DNA of 64,000 nucleotides from the NCBI GenBank assembly GCA_022826645.1, contig JAJDUM010000100.1:86356-150355 (forward strand), written 5' to 3'. Below are positions 17,166-25,375 of this stretch, in pieces. The notes beneath the pieces were generated by a model. It worked only from the letters and a program-made list of their open reading frames with translations. It did no database searches and was not told where the DNA came from. Within the stretch, counting starts at the first letter, position 1; every line of letters starts with the position of its first letter. This DNA comes from Candidatus Poribacteria bacterium. GTDB taxonomy: Bacteria > Poribacteria > WGA-4E > PCPOR2b. The translations under genes and the position numbers were made by a program.

Positions 17166-17750
17166 ATGAGAGTTGTCGCTGGAAAATTCAAAGGCAGACG
17201 CTTAAAGACGATCAAGGGATCAGAAGTGCGTCCTACTGCCGACCGCGTCAAAGAAGCCCTATTTCGTATCTTGGGTGAACGGGTTGTTGATGCCGATTTT
17301 CTTGATCTTTGTGCAGGGACCGGGAACGTTGGACTCGAAGCGTTGAGCCAAGGTGCGAGGGCTACTACCTTTGTTGATAGCAACCATCACTGTATCCGCG
17401 TTATAGAATCAAATCTTGAGATGTGTGGATTCGACCGTAGGCAGCCTCAAGTCCAGCTCATTCACCTTGACGCACGAAAAGCGCTTGCCCGGCTTGGTAG
17501 GCGTAAAGCGAAATTCGACCTGATTTACTTCGATCCGCCATACGTCTCTAAAATCTACGAACCGTGCTTGAGACAGGTTGCGGAGGCGAATCTACTTTCT
17601 TCAACTGGCATGATAGTTGTTGAACATCGGAGAATTCAAGAAGCTGATTGGACCGAATCTCTGATGTTGGACGAACTGATTTTAAGTCGCCAAGAGCGGT
17701 ATGGTGATACAATGCTCTCATTTTATCGGGCGGCATCCGTAAAGGATTAG
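17166..17750 (+). CDS. rsmD: 16S rRNA (guanine(966)-N(2))-methyltransferase
   Basis: The 194-residue protein matches RsmD along its whole length: MRVVAGKFKGRRL at the N-terminus, RPTADRVKEALF, the AdoMet-binding motif FLDLCAGTGNVGLEALSQGA near residues 41-60, and the catalytic DPPY near residue 126. It methylates N2 of G966 in 16S rRNA during small-subunit assembly. It has its own strong promoter at 17085-17113. The gene is followed 4 bases later by the broken HEPN gene, so downstream defence genes may be read from the same transcript. Complete and of normal size. Confidence 0.95.
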   Translation: MRVVAGKFKGRRLKTIKGSEVRPTADRVKEALFRILGERVVDADFLDLCAGTGNVGLEALSQGARATTFVDSNHHCIRVIESNLEMCGFDRRQPQVQLIHLDARKALARLGRRKAKFDLIYFDPPYVSKIYEPCLRQVAEANLLSSTGMIVVEHRRIQEADWTESLMLDELILSRQERYGDTMLSFYRAASVKD

Positions 17751-17754
17751 AATA

Positions 17755-18159
17755 ATGCCAAATCGTGCTCCAGACTGGCTGAGACAAGTTGATCGAGATT
17801 TTGAACAGGCATTAGATTCCCGTCATGCTGAGCGACATGAATGGGTATGCTTCGCGGCGCAACAGGCTGCAGAAAAAGCCGTCAAAGCCTTGCACCTCCA
17901 TGTCGGACAGGGGGCGTGGGGGCATATCATAGCGCAGTTATTTAAAGAATTACCAGACACCATTGATGTGCCAGAACTATTAATTGAAAAGGGGCGCGTT
18001 TTGAATAACTTCTAGGTTCCTTCCCGTTGTCCAAATGGCCATTCAGCAGGTGCCCCTTATGAGCATTACGGTCCCCTGCAAAGTGACGTGGCAATTCAAC
18101 ATGCCCGTGAGATTATTGAGTTCGTCCGTGCTCAAATGGCCGGATGTGCAAACCGTTGA
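17755..18159 (+). pseudogene. HEPN domain toxin gene with in-frame amber stop
   Basis: The first 86 codons encode a HEPN protein: WLRQVDRDFEQAL and the typical WVCFAAQQAAEKAVKAL helix. TAG at 18013-18015 interrupts the frame. The same frame continues without shift as VPSRCPNGHSAGAPYEHYG, then SDVAIQHAREIIEFVRAQMA, to TGA at 18157, which is the normal HEPN C-terminus. Relatives usually have Tyr (TAT/TAC) where the TAG stands, so a single base change explains the break. An intact protein would have 134 residues. HEPN toxins are usually RNases or targets of AMP-modification by their MNT partner; the partner gene overlaps downstream and is also broken. Confidence 0.85.
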
Positions 18160-18459
18160 AAAAGCTGTACGTCGTTGGGCAGAAGTCATCGATCAAAACC
18201 GAAAAGATGTGCTGCGCATTGGCTACTTTGGTTCTTACGCGCGAGGGGAGTAGGAAGTGACCTTGATCTCATCGTCATCGTTAAACACTCCGATTTGCCT
18301 TTTGAAAGACGAAATATCAATTGGAATGTCGCCGCACTGCCGGTCCCTGTTGATCTACTGATCTATACTCAGGCGGAATGGGATAAACTTCGTCCGCGAA
18401 GATTTTATTCAACGGTGATGCGAGAAGCTATTTGGGTTTTAGATGGGGATCCAAAATAA
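18128..18459 (+). pseudogene. MNT-type nucleotidyltransferase (antitoxin) gene with frameshift
   Basis: A GTG at 18128, inside the 3' end of the HEPN gene, opens a frame reading VLKWPDVQTVEKAVRRW, then RIGYFGSYARGE, then TAG. The continuation GVGSDLDLIVIVKH, PFERRNINWNVAALPVPVDLL and AREAIWV-like MREAIWVLDGD is in another frame to 18459. Family members read GSYARGDWGVGSDLDL across this site (GSx10DxD nucleotidyltransferase motif). Adding one GGGGAGT unit at 18245-18251 would restore exactly ARGEWGVGSD, so loss of one copy of a 7-base direct repeat is the likely cause. The protein would have AMPylated its HEPN partner. Confidence 0.85.
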
Positions 18460-18490
18460 CCGGTGCTCAGTTGTGTTAAGAGGAAGAATT

Positions 18491-19519
18491 TTGCAAAACA
18501 GAAATGCTACTGACGACCTACCGCGTGATCAGATTCTGTGCGGGGATAATCTGGAGTTGATTCGAGAACTCCCGGATCGCTCTATTCAACTCGTTATCAC
18601 CTCACCTCCCTATTTTCAACAACGAGACTACGGTGGTGGTATGGGCAATGAGGCGTGTTTAGAAGAATATCTTGACAGCTTGATATCCCTATTCCGTGAG
18701 TGTGTGCGCGTTGTGAGAGATGACGGAAGTCTTGTGTTTAATTTGGGGGATAAATATATAGATAGTAGCTTACTTCTTGTGCCATACCGCTTTGCGATAG
18801 GAGCGACAGAAACGGGATTGGTGAAGTTGGTCAATGATGTGACGTGGATAAAGAAAAATCCGACACCGCGCCAGTTTAGGCGGCGTTTGGTCAGCAGCAC
18901 CGAGCCGTTTTTTCATTTCGCTAAAACCGAGGATTACTTTTACAATCCCGATGCTTTCATGGCAGACGAAACCCCGCCCAAGAAATCGCAATCTCAAGGT
19001 ATGAATGTAGGACGGAAATATTTTGAGTTAATTGATCAATCGGATTTATCCGAAGACGAAAAACATAATGCCCGTGACGCCTTAGAAGAGGCAATCCAAG
19101 AAGTTCAGCGTGGGGAGATCGCTGGATTACGGATGAAAATTCGTGGTATCCACGCTGAAGCATTTGGTGGACAAGATGGCGGGCGCAAGATTCAGATAGA
19201 AAAAAATGGCTTCACGCTTATTCGATTACGAGGCAACAAACTCAAACGAGATGTGATTGAGCACTCCGTTGAGTCAATTAAAGGAATCAGGCATCCAGCA
19301 ATTTATCCGGTAAAAATTGTTGAGGAATTTTTATACCTTCTCACACGCCCTGGCGATGTTGTGTTGGACCCCTTCATCGGTTCTGGCTCTACAGCTGTCG
19401 CCTGTAAACAGCTCGGACGGTATTTCATCGGCTATGATATTAACCCTGAGTATTGCAGGTACGCCCGAAGTCGTGTTGTAGAAGCACCGAGTAAAACCTT
19501 GACCTTTATTCGAGAATAA
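18491..19519 (+). CDS. Type II DNA methyltransferase, probably N4-cytosine type
   Basis: This protein of about 342 residues is a beta-class DNA amino-methyltransferase: catalytic TSPPY comes first (about residues 37-41) and the AdoMet motif DPFIGSGSTAVACKQLGR lies near the C-terminus. SPPY favours N4-cytosine but N6-adenine is possible. A conserved FNLGDKYI and HFAKTEDYFYNPD segment lies between. The TTG at 18491 has AAGAGGAAG just upstream. An in-frame ATG at 18443, within the 3' end of the broken MNT gene, is an alternative. The endonuclease gene follows after 3 bases on the same strand, so this is the protecting half of a restriction-modification pair. Confidence 0.88.
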   Translation: MQNRNATDDLPRDQILCGDNLELIRELPDRSIQLVITSPPYFQQRDYGGGMGNEACLEEYLDSLISLFRECVRVVRDDGSLVFNLGDKYIDSSLLLVPYRFAIGATETGLVKLVNDVTWIKKNPTPRQFRRRLVSSTEPFFHFAKTEDYFYNPDAFMADETPPKKSQSQGMNVGRKYFELIDQSDLSEDEKHNARDALEEAIQEVQRGEIAGLRMKIRGIHAEAFGGQDGGRKIQIEKNGFTLIRLRGNKLKRDVIEHSVESIKGIRHPAIYPVKIVEEFLYLLTRPGDVVLDPFIGSGSTAVACKQLGRYFIGYDINPEYCRYARSRVVEAPSKTLTFIRE

Positions 19520-19522
19520 TCC

Positions 19523-20650
19523 ATGAAAAACCCTCGCTTAATATTGGAAGAAGTATATCAAAATGCGCATGTAGAGCATAATATACTATCAGTGCTTTCA
19601 CCAACAAAACGAGAATGGGTTAAAGTGGTCGTAGCGGGTGCAGAATCACAAAAAGCAGTCCTTACTGTTCTTGTAACATCGTTGGTAAAAAAGATTGAGA
19701 CACCTTCGCAAGATATTCGATATCATAAGGTGGAGTTACCTAACGGCTATTCTGGACGTTCATTCGATACTGAGTATGTTACCCCGTTTATTCGAAAGAA
19801 ATTCTCAAGACTGGCGATGAGGGAAAGCGGTTGGCTCACACGTTCGCTAGAGCAAGTTCATGCTTTCACATTGGATTTTCCGGGGAAGATTCGGAACGCT
19901 TCTGTGAAGAACGCTTTTCTACAGATCTTGAATGATATTGAAGAAAACCAAGCAAGTCCAGAAGAGTATCTATTAGCTCTCTTTGAACTGCTGATTGATT
20001 ACATGGAAAGTTATGTTGCTAATCCAGTATTGAGAGAAGGAAGGGACTCTATCTTGATTGAAAATATCATTGAAATGTTAAAAGTCCACTTCTTTCATTC
20101 TTATGGGGTTTCGGGCGCATCACGACTTCCGGTCCTGGCTATTTATTCTGCGTATGAGTTACTCATGCGTTATGATCGCTACATAGGTAAGGAACTCTGT
20201 CCGTTAAGAAGCCACACTACATCTGATACTAGATCCTCCGGCATCGGTGACATTGAAGTGCTAGATGAACAAGGGGACTTCTTTGAAGGGGTTGAGATTA
20301 AACATGGGATTCCCATTACGCCAATGCTGGTCCAAAATGCCTTTGATAAGTTTATTACCACAGGAGTTTGCCGATACTATTTACTTACAACAGCAGAGCC
20401 AGAAGTGGAAGATGTGGCTGCTGTTAGAGAACTGATATACAGATTTCGCAGCGAACATAGGTGTGAAATTATTGTCAATGGTATTATTCCTTCGCTAAAA
20501 TATTATCTGCGTCTACTGAATGATCCGGTGATGTTCTTGGATCGCTACGGAAACAATATGCAAGCTGACTTTAACGTTAGCACCGACATCAAGCGCATCC
20601 ATTTGCAACGCTGGGATGAATTATTGGTTTCTGTCCCATACCGAGTATGA
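19523..20650 (+). CDS. Putative type II restriction endonuclease (PD-(D/E)XK)
   Basis: The 375-residue protein follows the methyltransferase by 3 bases. It has a helical N-terminal half with GYSGRSFDTEYVTPFIRKKF, split as GYSGRSFDTEYV and TPFIRKKF, a motif that several type II endonucleases of the SacI-like group share. A likely nuclease core near residues 237-262 reads GIGDIEVLDEQ and then GVEIKHGIPI, which gives Asp followed by ExK of the PD-(D/E)XK fold. The C-terminal part is helical. The likely role is to cut unmodified DNA at the site that the neighbour methylates. Recognition site unknown. Length is typical. Confidence 0.72.
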   Translation: MKNPRLILEEVYQNAHVEHNILSVLSPTKREWVKVVVAGAESQKAVLTVLVTSLVKKIETPSQDIRYHKVELPNGYSGRSFDTEYVTPFIRKKFSRLAMRESGWLTRSLEQVHAFTLDFPGKIRNASVKNAFLQILNDIEENQASPEEYLLALFELLIDYMESYVANPVLREGRDSILIENIIEMLKVHFFHSYGVSGASRLPVLAIYSAYELLMRYDRYIGKELCPLRSHTTSDTRSSGIGDIEVLDEQGDFFEGVEIKHGIPITPMLVQNAFDKFITTGVCRYYLLTTAEPEVEDVAAVRELIYRFRSEHRCEIIVNGIIPSLKYYLRLLNDPVMFLDRYGNNMQADFNVSTDIKRIHLQRWDELLVSVPYRV

Positions 20651-20714
20651 TAACCGAAAGGTAGCTTGAACCACGACCCACATTGTTCCTACTCTTGAAG
20701 AGATTCAGACACAG

Positions 20715-22139
20715 TTGACGGCTTTCGATCTCTTTCGGTTGTTGGCTGACGAACCGCACAGTTTTTTCCTTGATAGCAGCACGGAATTCCTAAGTCCTGC
20801 AAAGCGAGGATTCCGCTATGCGGAGCTTGGGCGCTACTCGTTCATCGGTTCGCAGCCCTTCCTGATTTTTCGCAGCAAAGGGACAAACCTTCAGCTTGAT
20901 TGGAGAGACCGGGTTGAAAAACGATCGGGAAATCCGTTTGATGTGCTCCGGGAAATCCTGAATCGATTTCAGTCGTGTCCACTGCCCGACAGCCTGCCGT
21001 TTATTGGCGGGGTTGGATATTTGGGTTATCCGCTCCGCTGTTTCATCGAAGAGCTGCCAACAACAGCACACGACGACCTCCAACTGCCCGATTGCTACTT
21101 TGCGTTTTACGATGCCATTGTTGCATTTGATCATTTCTCCAATCAGGTGTATCTGTGCCGATCCAATGTCAGCGAAAATTCTGATACTCGACATCGACAG
21201 TACCTCGAAAAACTCCGCTCAACTCTTCAATCTGAAAATTACGGCTCGCAGCGCTGTTGCGAAGAACTCAGCTCCTCCCTTCCACATTTCGTGAAATCGC
21301 CGATTCGATCTAATTTTTCAAAAGCGGATTACCTATCCACTGTGCAGCGCGCGAAGGCTTACATCGCATCGGGCGACATCTATCAGGTTAATCTGTCGCA
21401 GCGATTGTCAACCTCAAGTGATTTACCTCCCGCAGAATTGTACACCCATCTGCGCCGGTTGAGCCCCGTTCCTTACGGTGCATACCTCCACTGCGGTGAC
21501 TTCCACATTCTAAGTGCTTCCCCTGAACGATTTCTCCATTTTTCACCAAGTTGCCGAACCGTCGAAACTCGTCCAATCAAAGGGACACGCCCACGCGGCT
21601 TGACGCCCGAGCTAGATCGTAAACTAGCGGTCGAGTTACTACATAGCGAAAAAGATCTCGCTGAGTTGCTAATGATTGTAGACCTTGAGCGAAATGATCT
21701 TGGCCGTGTCTGCGAGATCGCATCCATCTATGTGCCGGAACGCGTTGCGCTTGAAAGCTATTCCAACATACATCATCTTGTTGCAACTGTCAGGGGAACG
21801 CTCCGAGCGGACGCTGATCGTATCGATCTCTTGAAGTCGTGTTTTCCCGGTGGCTCAATCACCGGGGCACCAAAGATTCGGGCGATGGAACTGATTGATG
21901 AGCTTGAGCCGATGGATCGCGGCGTATATACCGGAGCAATCGGTTACTTCGGGTTTGATGGGACGATGGATCTCAATATTGCAATTCGGACCTGTATCCT
22001 TAAGGACGGACGTGCCCACTTTCATGTGGGTGGCGGCATCGTCGCGGATTCAGAACCCGAAGCAGAATATCAGGAAACGCTGGATAAGGCGAGCAGCTGG
22101 ATGGCTGTTCTGGAAGACAAAGCGAAACACGATGTATAA
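20715..22139 (+). CDS. pabB: Aminodeoxychorismate synthase component I
   Basis: The 474-residue protein is a chorismate-utilising enzyme of the TrpE/PabB group: SGDIYQVNLSQRL, ETRPIKGTRPRG, DLERNDLGRV, FPGGSITGAPKIRAME and YTGAIGYFGFDG are all present. ETRPIKGT with the Lys typical of PabB points to 4-amino-4-deoxychorismate synthesis for folate rather than anthranilate. It would use ammonia from a PabA glutaminase not found in this window. No ATG fits: the TTG at 20715 lacks a ribosome site, and the frame is open upstream to about 20667 with no ATG or GTG. The N-terminus FDLFRLLADEPHSFFLD already matches the family, so little can be missing. Confidence 0.9.
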   Translation: MTAFDLFRLLADEPHSFFLDSSTEFLSPAKRGFRYAELGRYSFIGSQPFLIFRSKGTNLQLDWRDRVEKRSGNPFDVLREILNRFQSCPLPDSLPFIGGVGYLGYPLRCFIEELPTTAHDDLQLPDCYFAFYDAIVAFDHFSNQVYLCRSNVSENSDTRHRQYLEKLRSTLQSENYGSQRCCEELSSSLPHFVKSPIRSNFSKADYLSTVQRAKAYIASGDIYQVNLSQRLSTSSDLPPAELYTHLRRLSPVPYGAYLHCGDFHILSASPERFLHFSPSCRTVETRPIKGTRPRGLTPELDRKLAVELLHSEKDLAELLMIVDLERNDLGRVCEIASIYVPERVALESYSNIHHLVATVRGTLRADADRIDLLKSCFPGGSITGAPKIRAMELIDELEPMDRGVYTGAIGYFGFDGTMDLNIAIRTCILKDGRAHFHVGGGIVADSEPEAEYQETLDKASSWMAVLEDKAKHDV

Positions 22140-22213
22140 ACCGTGAAATCTGTTGGATTGTGTTTGACTGTTAAATTTGCGATCATGGGCTATCTGCTCA
22201 TAAGGAGAACATC

Positions 22214-23263
22214 ATGAGCCAAACAAGAAAAGTTGTTGTGATGGATAGTAACGGAAAAATCTGGACGGAGGAACAACCCACCCCTGAACTCGAGCCGGGA
22301 CAGTTGCTAGTTGAGGTCGGAGCGTCTATGGTAAGCCCCGGTTCTGGACTCGGTGGAGTCAAGAGCAGGCGCGCGAATCCTCAGCCGAATCCAACCAAGC
22401 GTCCCTTCGGTTATACTAATGCCGGTGTTGTCATTGACACGAAGGGGGATTGCGACGAGTTCTCGGTCGGTGATCGCGTGTCGGGGATGGGCGGCGGATA
22501 TGCACTACACGCGACACACGCCTGTATACCGCACAATCTGTGTGCAAAGATCCCTGAAAATGTGAGTGATGCGGAAGCGGCGTCCAACCACCTTGCGGCT
22601 ACCGCTTTACATGCAGTGCAGCGCGGACGAATCGCAATTGGTGAAAACGTCGTCGTGGCAGGACTGGGTTTGGTGGGGCAGCTTTCCTGCCAAATCGCAC
22701 AGATTGCCGGCGCATATGTTATGGGGATGGATCGTTTTCCGCGGCGGGTTGAGATGGCACGGGAGGCTGGTGTAGATCTGCCAATCCAGTTGACCGATAC
22801 GGACCCGGTACCGATCGCAGAAGAATTCACGGGTGGATACGGGATGGATTGCGGGATTATCGCATTCGGCGGTGATGGCACAGAGGCGTTTCGGCAAATT
22901 CGCGGTATGCTCAAGACAGCACCGGACACGCATAAGATGGGACGTATCGTTATTGTCGGCGGCGCAACTATTACGCACGGTTATGCTGCCGGCCTTGGAA
23001 ATGTGGATGTAATCAGCGCAGCCCGAACGGGACCCGGCTATCATGACGAAGCCTATGAACATGGCGCAGATTATCCACCGGTTTTCGTCCATTGGCCCAC
23101 CCAACGAAATCTGGAATTGGTACTGCGGTTCATGTCTGAAGGCAAGTTGAAGGTGAAGCCGCTGATTACCGACACGGTTCCGATTGATCAAGCGGCCGAC
23201 GCGTGTGAGAAACTCATCCAAACCCCTGATGAGGCGTTGGGGGTTGTCTTCTCGATGCGCTAA
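22214..23263 (+). CDS. Medium-chain (zinc-type) alcohol dehydrogenase family protein
   Basis: The 349-residue MDR-family oxidoreductase has an N-terminal GroES-like domain (TPELEPGQLLVEVGAS, VSPGSGLGG, GYTNAGVV, VGDRVSGMGGG) and a Rossmann domain with VVAGLGLVGQLSCQIAQIAGA near residue 150 onward. The catalytic zinc ligand at the usual Cys position is replaced by Pro/Gly-Ser (VSPGSG), as in several zinc-poor sugar and polyketide-related members. It may oxidise a sugar or polyol. AAGGAG precedes the ATG by 8 bases. It is a single gene between pabB and the prenyltransferase, which has its own promoter. Confidence 0.83.
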   Translation: MSQTRKVVVMDSNGKIWTEEQPTPELEPGQLLVEVGASMVSPGSGLGGVKSRRANPQPNPTKRPFGYTNAGVVIDTKGDCDEFSVGDRVSGMGGGYALHATHACIPHNLCAKIPENVSDAEAASNHLAATALHAVQRGRIAIGENVVVAGLGLVGQLSCQIAQIAGAYVMGMDRFPRRVEMAREAGVDLPIQLTDTDPVPIAEEFTGGYGMDCGIIAFGGDGTEAFRQIRGMLKTAPDTHKMGRIVIVGGATITHGYAAGLGNVDVISAARTGPGYHDEAYEHGADYPPVFVHWPTQRNLELVLRFMSEGKLKVKPLITDTVPIDQAADACEKLIQTPDEALGVVFSMR

Positions 23264-23281
23264 CCTACAGCCAGAAATGGA

Positions 23282-23310
23282 TTGACAATTGAAATATGGT
23301 ACACTATACT
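23282..23310 (+). promoter_or_regulatory. Sigma-70 promoter for the UbiA-type prenyltransferase
   Basis: A perfect TTGACA at 23282-23287 and TATACT at 23305-23310 are separated by 17 bases. Transcription would start near 23317. Confidence 0.75.
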
Positions 23311-23381
23311 GACGGCGCCATATCTTACTGTTGAAAAAGGGGTGAGGCACGATTTTCCGAAAAATTAAAATTATCCTGGAC

Positions 23382-24203
23382 ATGATCAAGTTTGAGCACA
23401 CAGTCTTCATGCTGCCTTTTGCAATCATGAGTGCATTCATCGCTTCAGACGGCTTTCCAAAGCTGAACAAACTTGGCTGGATACTCGTTGCCATGGTTGG
23501 GGCACGAAGTTGTGCCATGGCGTTTAACCGCCTTGCTGATGCTGAAATAGACAAAGCGAACCCACGAACATCAATGCGAGCCATCCCCGCCGGATTGATC
23601 GCAAAGGGGGCGGTATGGGCGTTTACACTTGTTTCAGCTGCGCTGCTTGTGTTTGCTGCATATAATCTCAATCAACTTGCCTTTGCACTTTCACCTGTCG
23701 CGCTCGTGGTGATTATGGGCTACTCCTACACCAAACGCTTTACCTCCCTCTCCCACATTTGGCTCGGAATTTCCCTCTCAATTGCGCCGATAGGTGCGTG
23801 GATCGCCATCAAAGGTCAGTTCGATTGGACGCCTATGCTGCTTGGATTAGCGGTGCTGCTTTGGACGTCGGGATTTGATATTATCTATGCTTGTCAAGAT
23901 TTTGATTTTGATCGCAAACAACGACTGCACTCAATTCCTGCAAAATTCGGGATCAAACCGGCATTGTGGATTTCATCGGTGCTGCATGTGATCATGATTG
24001 CGATCTTGCTCGGTGTTACATTGTTGACAGACCTTGGGGTTGTTTATCTGGCAGGTGTCGGAATTGTTATCATTATCTTGAGCTATGAACATGCTATCGT
24101 TAAGCCGCACGACCTGTCACGGGTAAATCTCGCTTTTTTTACATTGAACGGTATGGTGAGTTTGGTGCTGATGGCGTTATCTGTTGTAGATATGGTATGG
24201 TAG
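23382..24203 (+). CDS. UbiA family prenyltransferase (MqnP/4-hydroxybenzoate polyprenyltransferase-like)
   Basis: The 273-residue integral membrane enzyme has the first Asp-rich motif in FNRLADAEIDKANPRTS near residue 49, the second in CQDFDFDRKQRLHSIPAKFG near residue 170, and seven to nine hydrophobic helices. It attaches a polyprenyl chain to an aromatic acid in menaquinone or ubiquinone biosynthesis. The sequence resembles the MqnP type of the futalosine pathway. The frame continues upstream without stop, and the ten codons before this ATG encode IFRKIKIILD, which matches the usual N-terminus (RKIKIxLxMIKFEHTxF). The true start may therefore be an ATT at 23352, placed 4 bases after GGGGTGAGG. 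Confidence 0.87.
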   Translation: MIKFEHTVFMLPFAIMSAFIASDGFPKLNKLGWILVAMVGARSCAMAFNRLADAEIDKANPRTSMRAIPAGLIAKGAVWAFTLVSAALLVFAAYNLNQLAFALSPVALVVIMGYSYTKRFTSLSHIWLGISLSIAPIGAWIAIKGQFDWTPMLLGLAVLLWTSGFDIIYACQDFDFDRKQRLHSIPAKFGIKPALWISSVLHVIMIAILLGVTLLTDLGVVYLAGVGIVIIILSYEHAIVKPHDLSRVNLAFFTLNGMVSLVLMALSVVDMVW

Positions 24204-24291
24204 CATGATACAAACGATTGCGCTGGCTGCCATTCAGGCGGGGCGTAGTCTATCATTCCAATCTGTAATCTTCGTAGAGAGAGGAAAACTT

Positions 24292-25221
24292 ATGGACATC
24301 AGTTTTAGCACGGGTGTTGGTGGAGGTGCATGGAGTCTCGAGGAATGTGCCAAATGGGCAAAAGTAAACGATTTCGACGCAATTCGTCCGAATGCTACTG
24401 GAACGTTTGACCCTGAGCAGGTCCTGCGGGCGGGCGGTGATGAAATCAATGAGACTTTGCGATCCCACGATATTTATCTTGCTGCGCTAAGTGCTCACAA
24501 CAATTTGTTGGACGACGATCCCGAAGCGCGTGAAGCTGCCCGTGAAAATCTCAAACAAGCTATTGAAGCGACAAGCATCCTCGGCGCGCCAGTCCTCGTG
24601 ACCTACGCAGGCAGCCCTGTCAGTTGGCACTTTTACGGACAATTTTCCTCAAACCCAGGAAATCCGGGCGATAGGTCCGTTGAACTCGTAGACAGGTTCA
24701 AGGAGATGTGGACACCGGTTATCCGCTTCGCTGAGGAAAAGGGAGTGACAATCGCGCTTGACTGTGCGGTGCGAATGGGCAATATCGCCTGTAATCCGGA
24801 GATGTGGGAACGCATCCTTGACGCAATTCCTTCTGATAACCTCGGGTTATCTTGTGATCCCTCTCACTGGCTCTGGATGGGGATTTTGCCGGCGGAGGAC
24901 GCTATCCGCATGTTCTCCGGCAAGTGGTACTATGCCGATGTGAAAGATTGTGAAGTCAGTCCACAGATGCGTTTTCGTCAAGGAATTATCGGGAATTGGT
25001 GGTGGCAGTATCGGGTTCCCGGACGCGGACAGTTGAATTGGGGAACAATCATCGGTGCACTGCTTGAATCGGGATATGATTATATCCTCTGTGTTGAAAA
25101 TGAGGATCGGGGGATGCCGGGACTTGCCGGATTTGCATTGGGTGGACGGCATCTGCGACAATTTCTACCTCAGCACGGGGAACCCTATAACCCAGCAACT
25201 CTCTGGAAGGTCAAGAACTAA
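24292..25221 (+). CDS. Sugar phosphate isomerase/epimerase family protein
   Basis: The 309-residue TIM-barrel protein is of the xylose isomerase-like (AP endonuclease family 2) group: DISFSTGVGG at the start, LDDDPEAREAARENLKQAIEATSILGAPVLVTYAG, the metal-site SCDPSHWLWMGI, YYADVKDCE and FILCVENED-like YILCVENEDRG. It would isomerise or epimerise a free or phosphorylated sugar with a divalent metal. The frame is open from 24205, 1 base after the prenyltransferase stop, but GAGAGGAAAA lies immediately before the ATG at 24292, where family similarity begins. Substrate unknown. Confidence 0.85.
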   Translation: MDISFSTGVGGGAWSLEECAKWAKVNDFDAIRPNATGTFDPEQVLRAGGDEINETLRSHDIYLAALSAHNNLLDDDPEAREAARENLKQAIEATSILGAPVLVTYAGSPVSWHFYGQFSSNPGNPGDRSVELVDRFKEMWTPVIRFAEEKGVTIALDCAVRMGNIACNPEMWERILDAIPSDNLGLSCDPSHWLWMGILPAEDAIRMFSGKWYYADVKDCEVSPQMRFRQGIIGNWWWQYRVPGRGQLNWGTIIGALLESGYDYILCVENEDRGMPGLAGFALGGRHLRQFLPQHGEPYNPATLWKVKN

Positions 25222-25296
25222 AATTGTAACCGAGAAGTGGCTGCTAACTCCTTACGGGTAACTTCGGATCATGGTCGATACCCTTTCAGGTTGGTC

Positions 25297-25326
25297 TTGC
25301 AATCGCTCCGTAAAATATGCTATTAT
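25297..25326 (+). promoter_or_regulatory. Sigma-70-like promoter for the yggS-rpe housekeeping operon
   Basis: TTGCAA at 25297-25302 and TATTAT at 25321-25326 are separated by 18 bases. The start codon of yggS is 50 bases downstream. Confidence 0.6.
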
Positions 25327-25375
25327 TTAGCCGTTTCACACATCTCTGTTAATTCGTTCTTGCAGGAGGAAGACA

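Noticed and set aside
18013..18015. Recoded amber codon (pyrrolysine or suppression)
   Set aside because: The partner gene is also broken, so decay is simpler; there is no sign of a pyrrolysine system in the window.
22607..23671. A 354-codon minus-strand frame
   Set aside because: It runs antisense across the end of the dehydrogenase, the promoter at 23282 and the start of the prenyltransferase, and has no recognisable domain.
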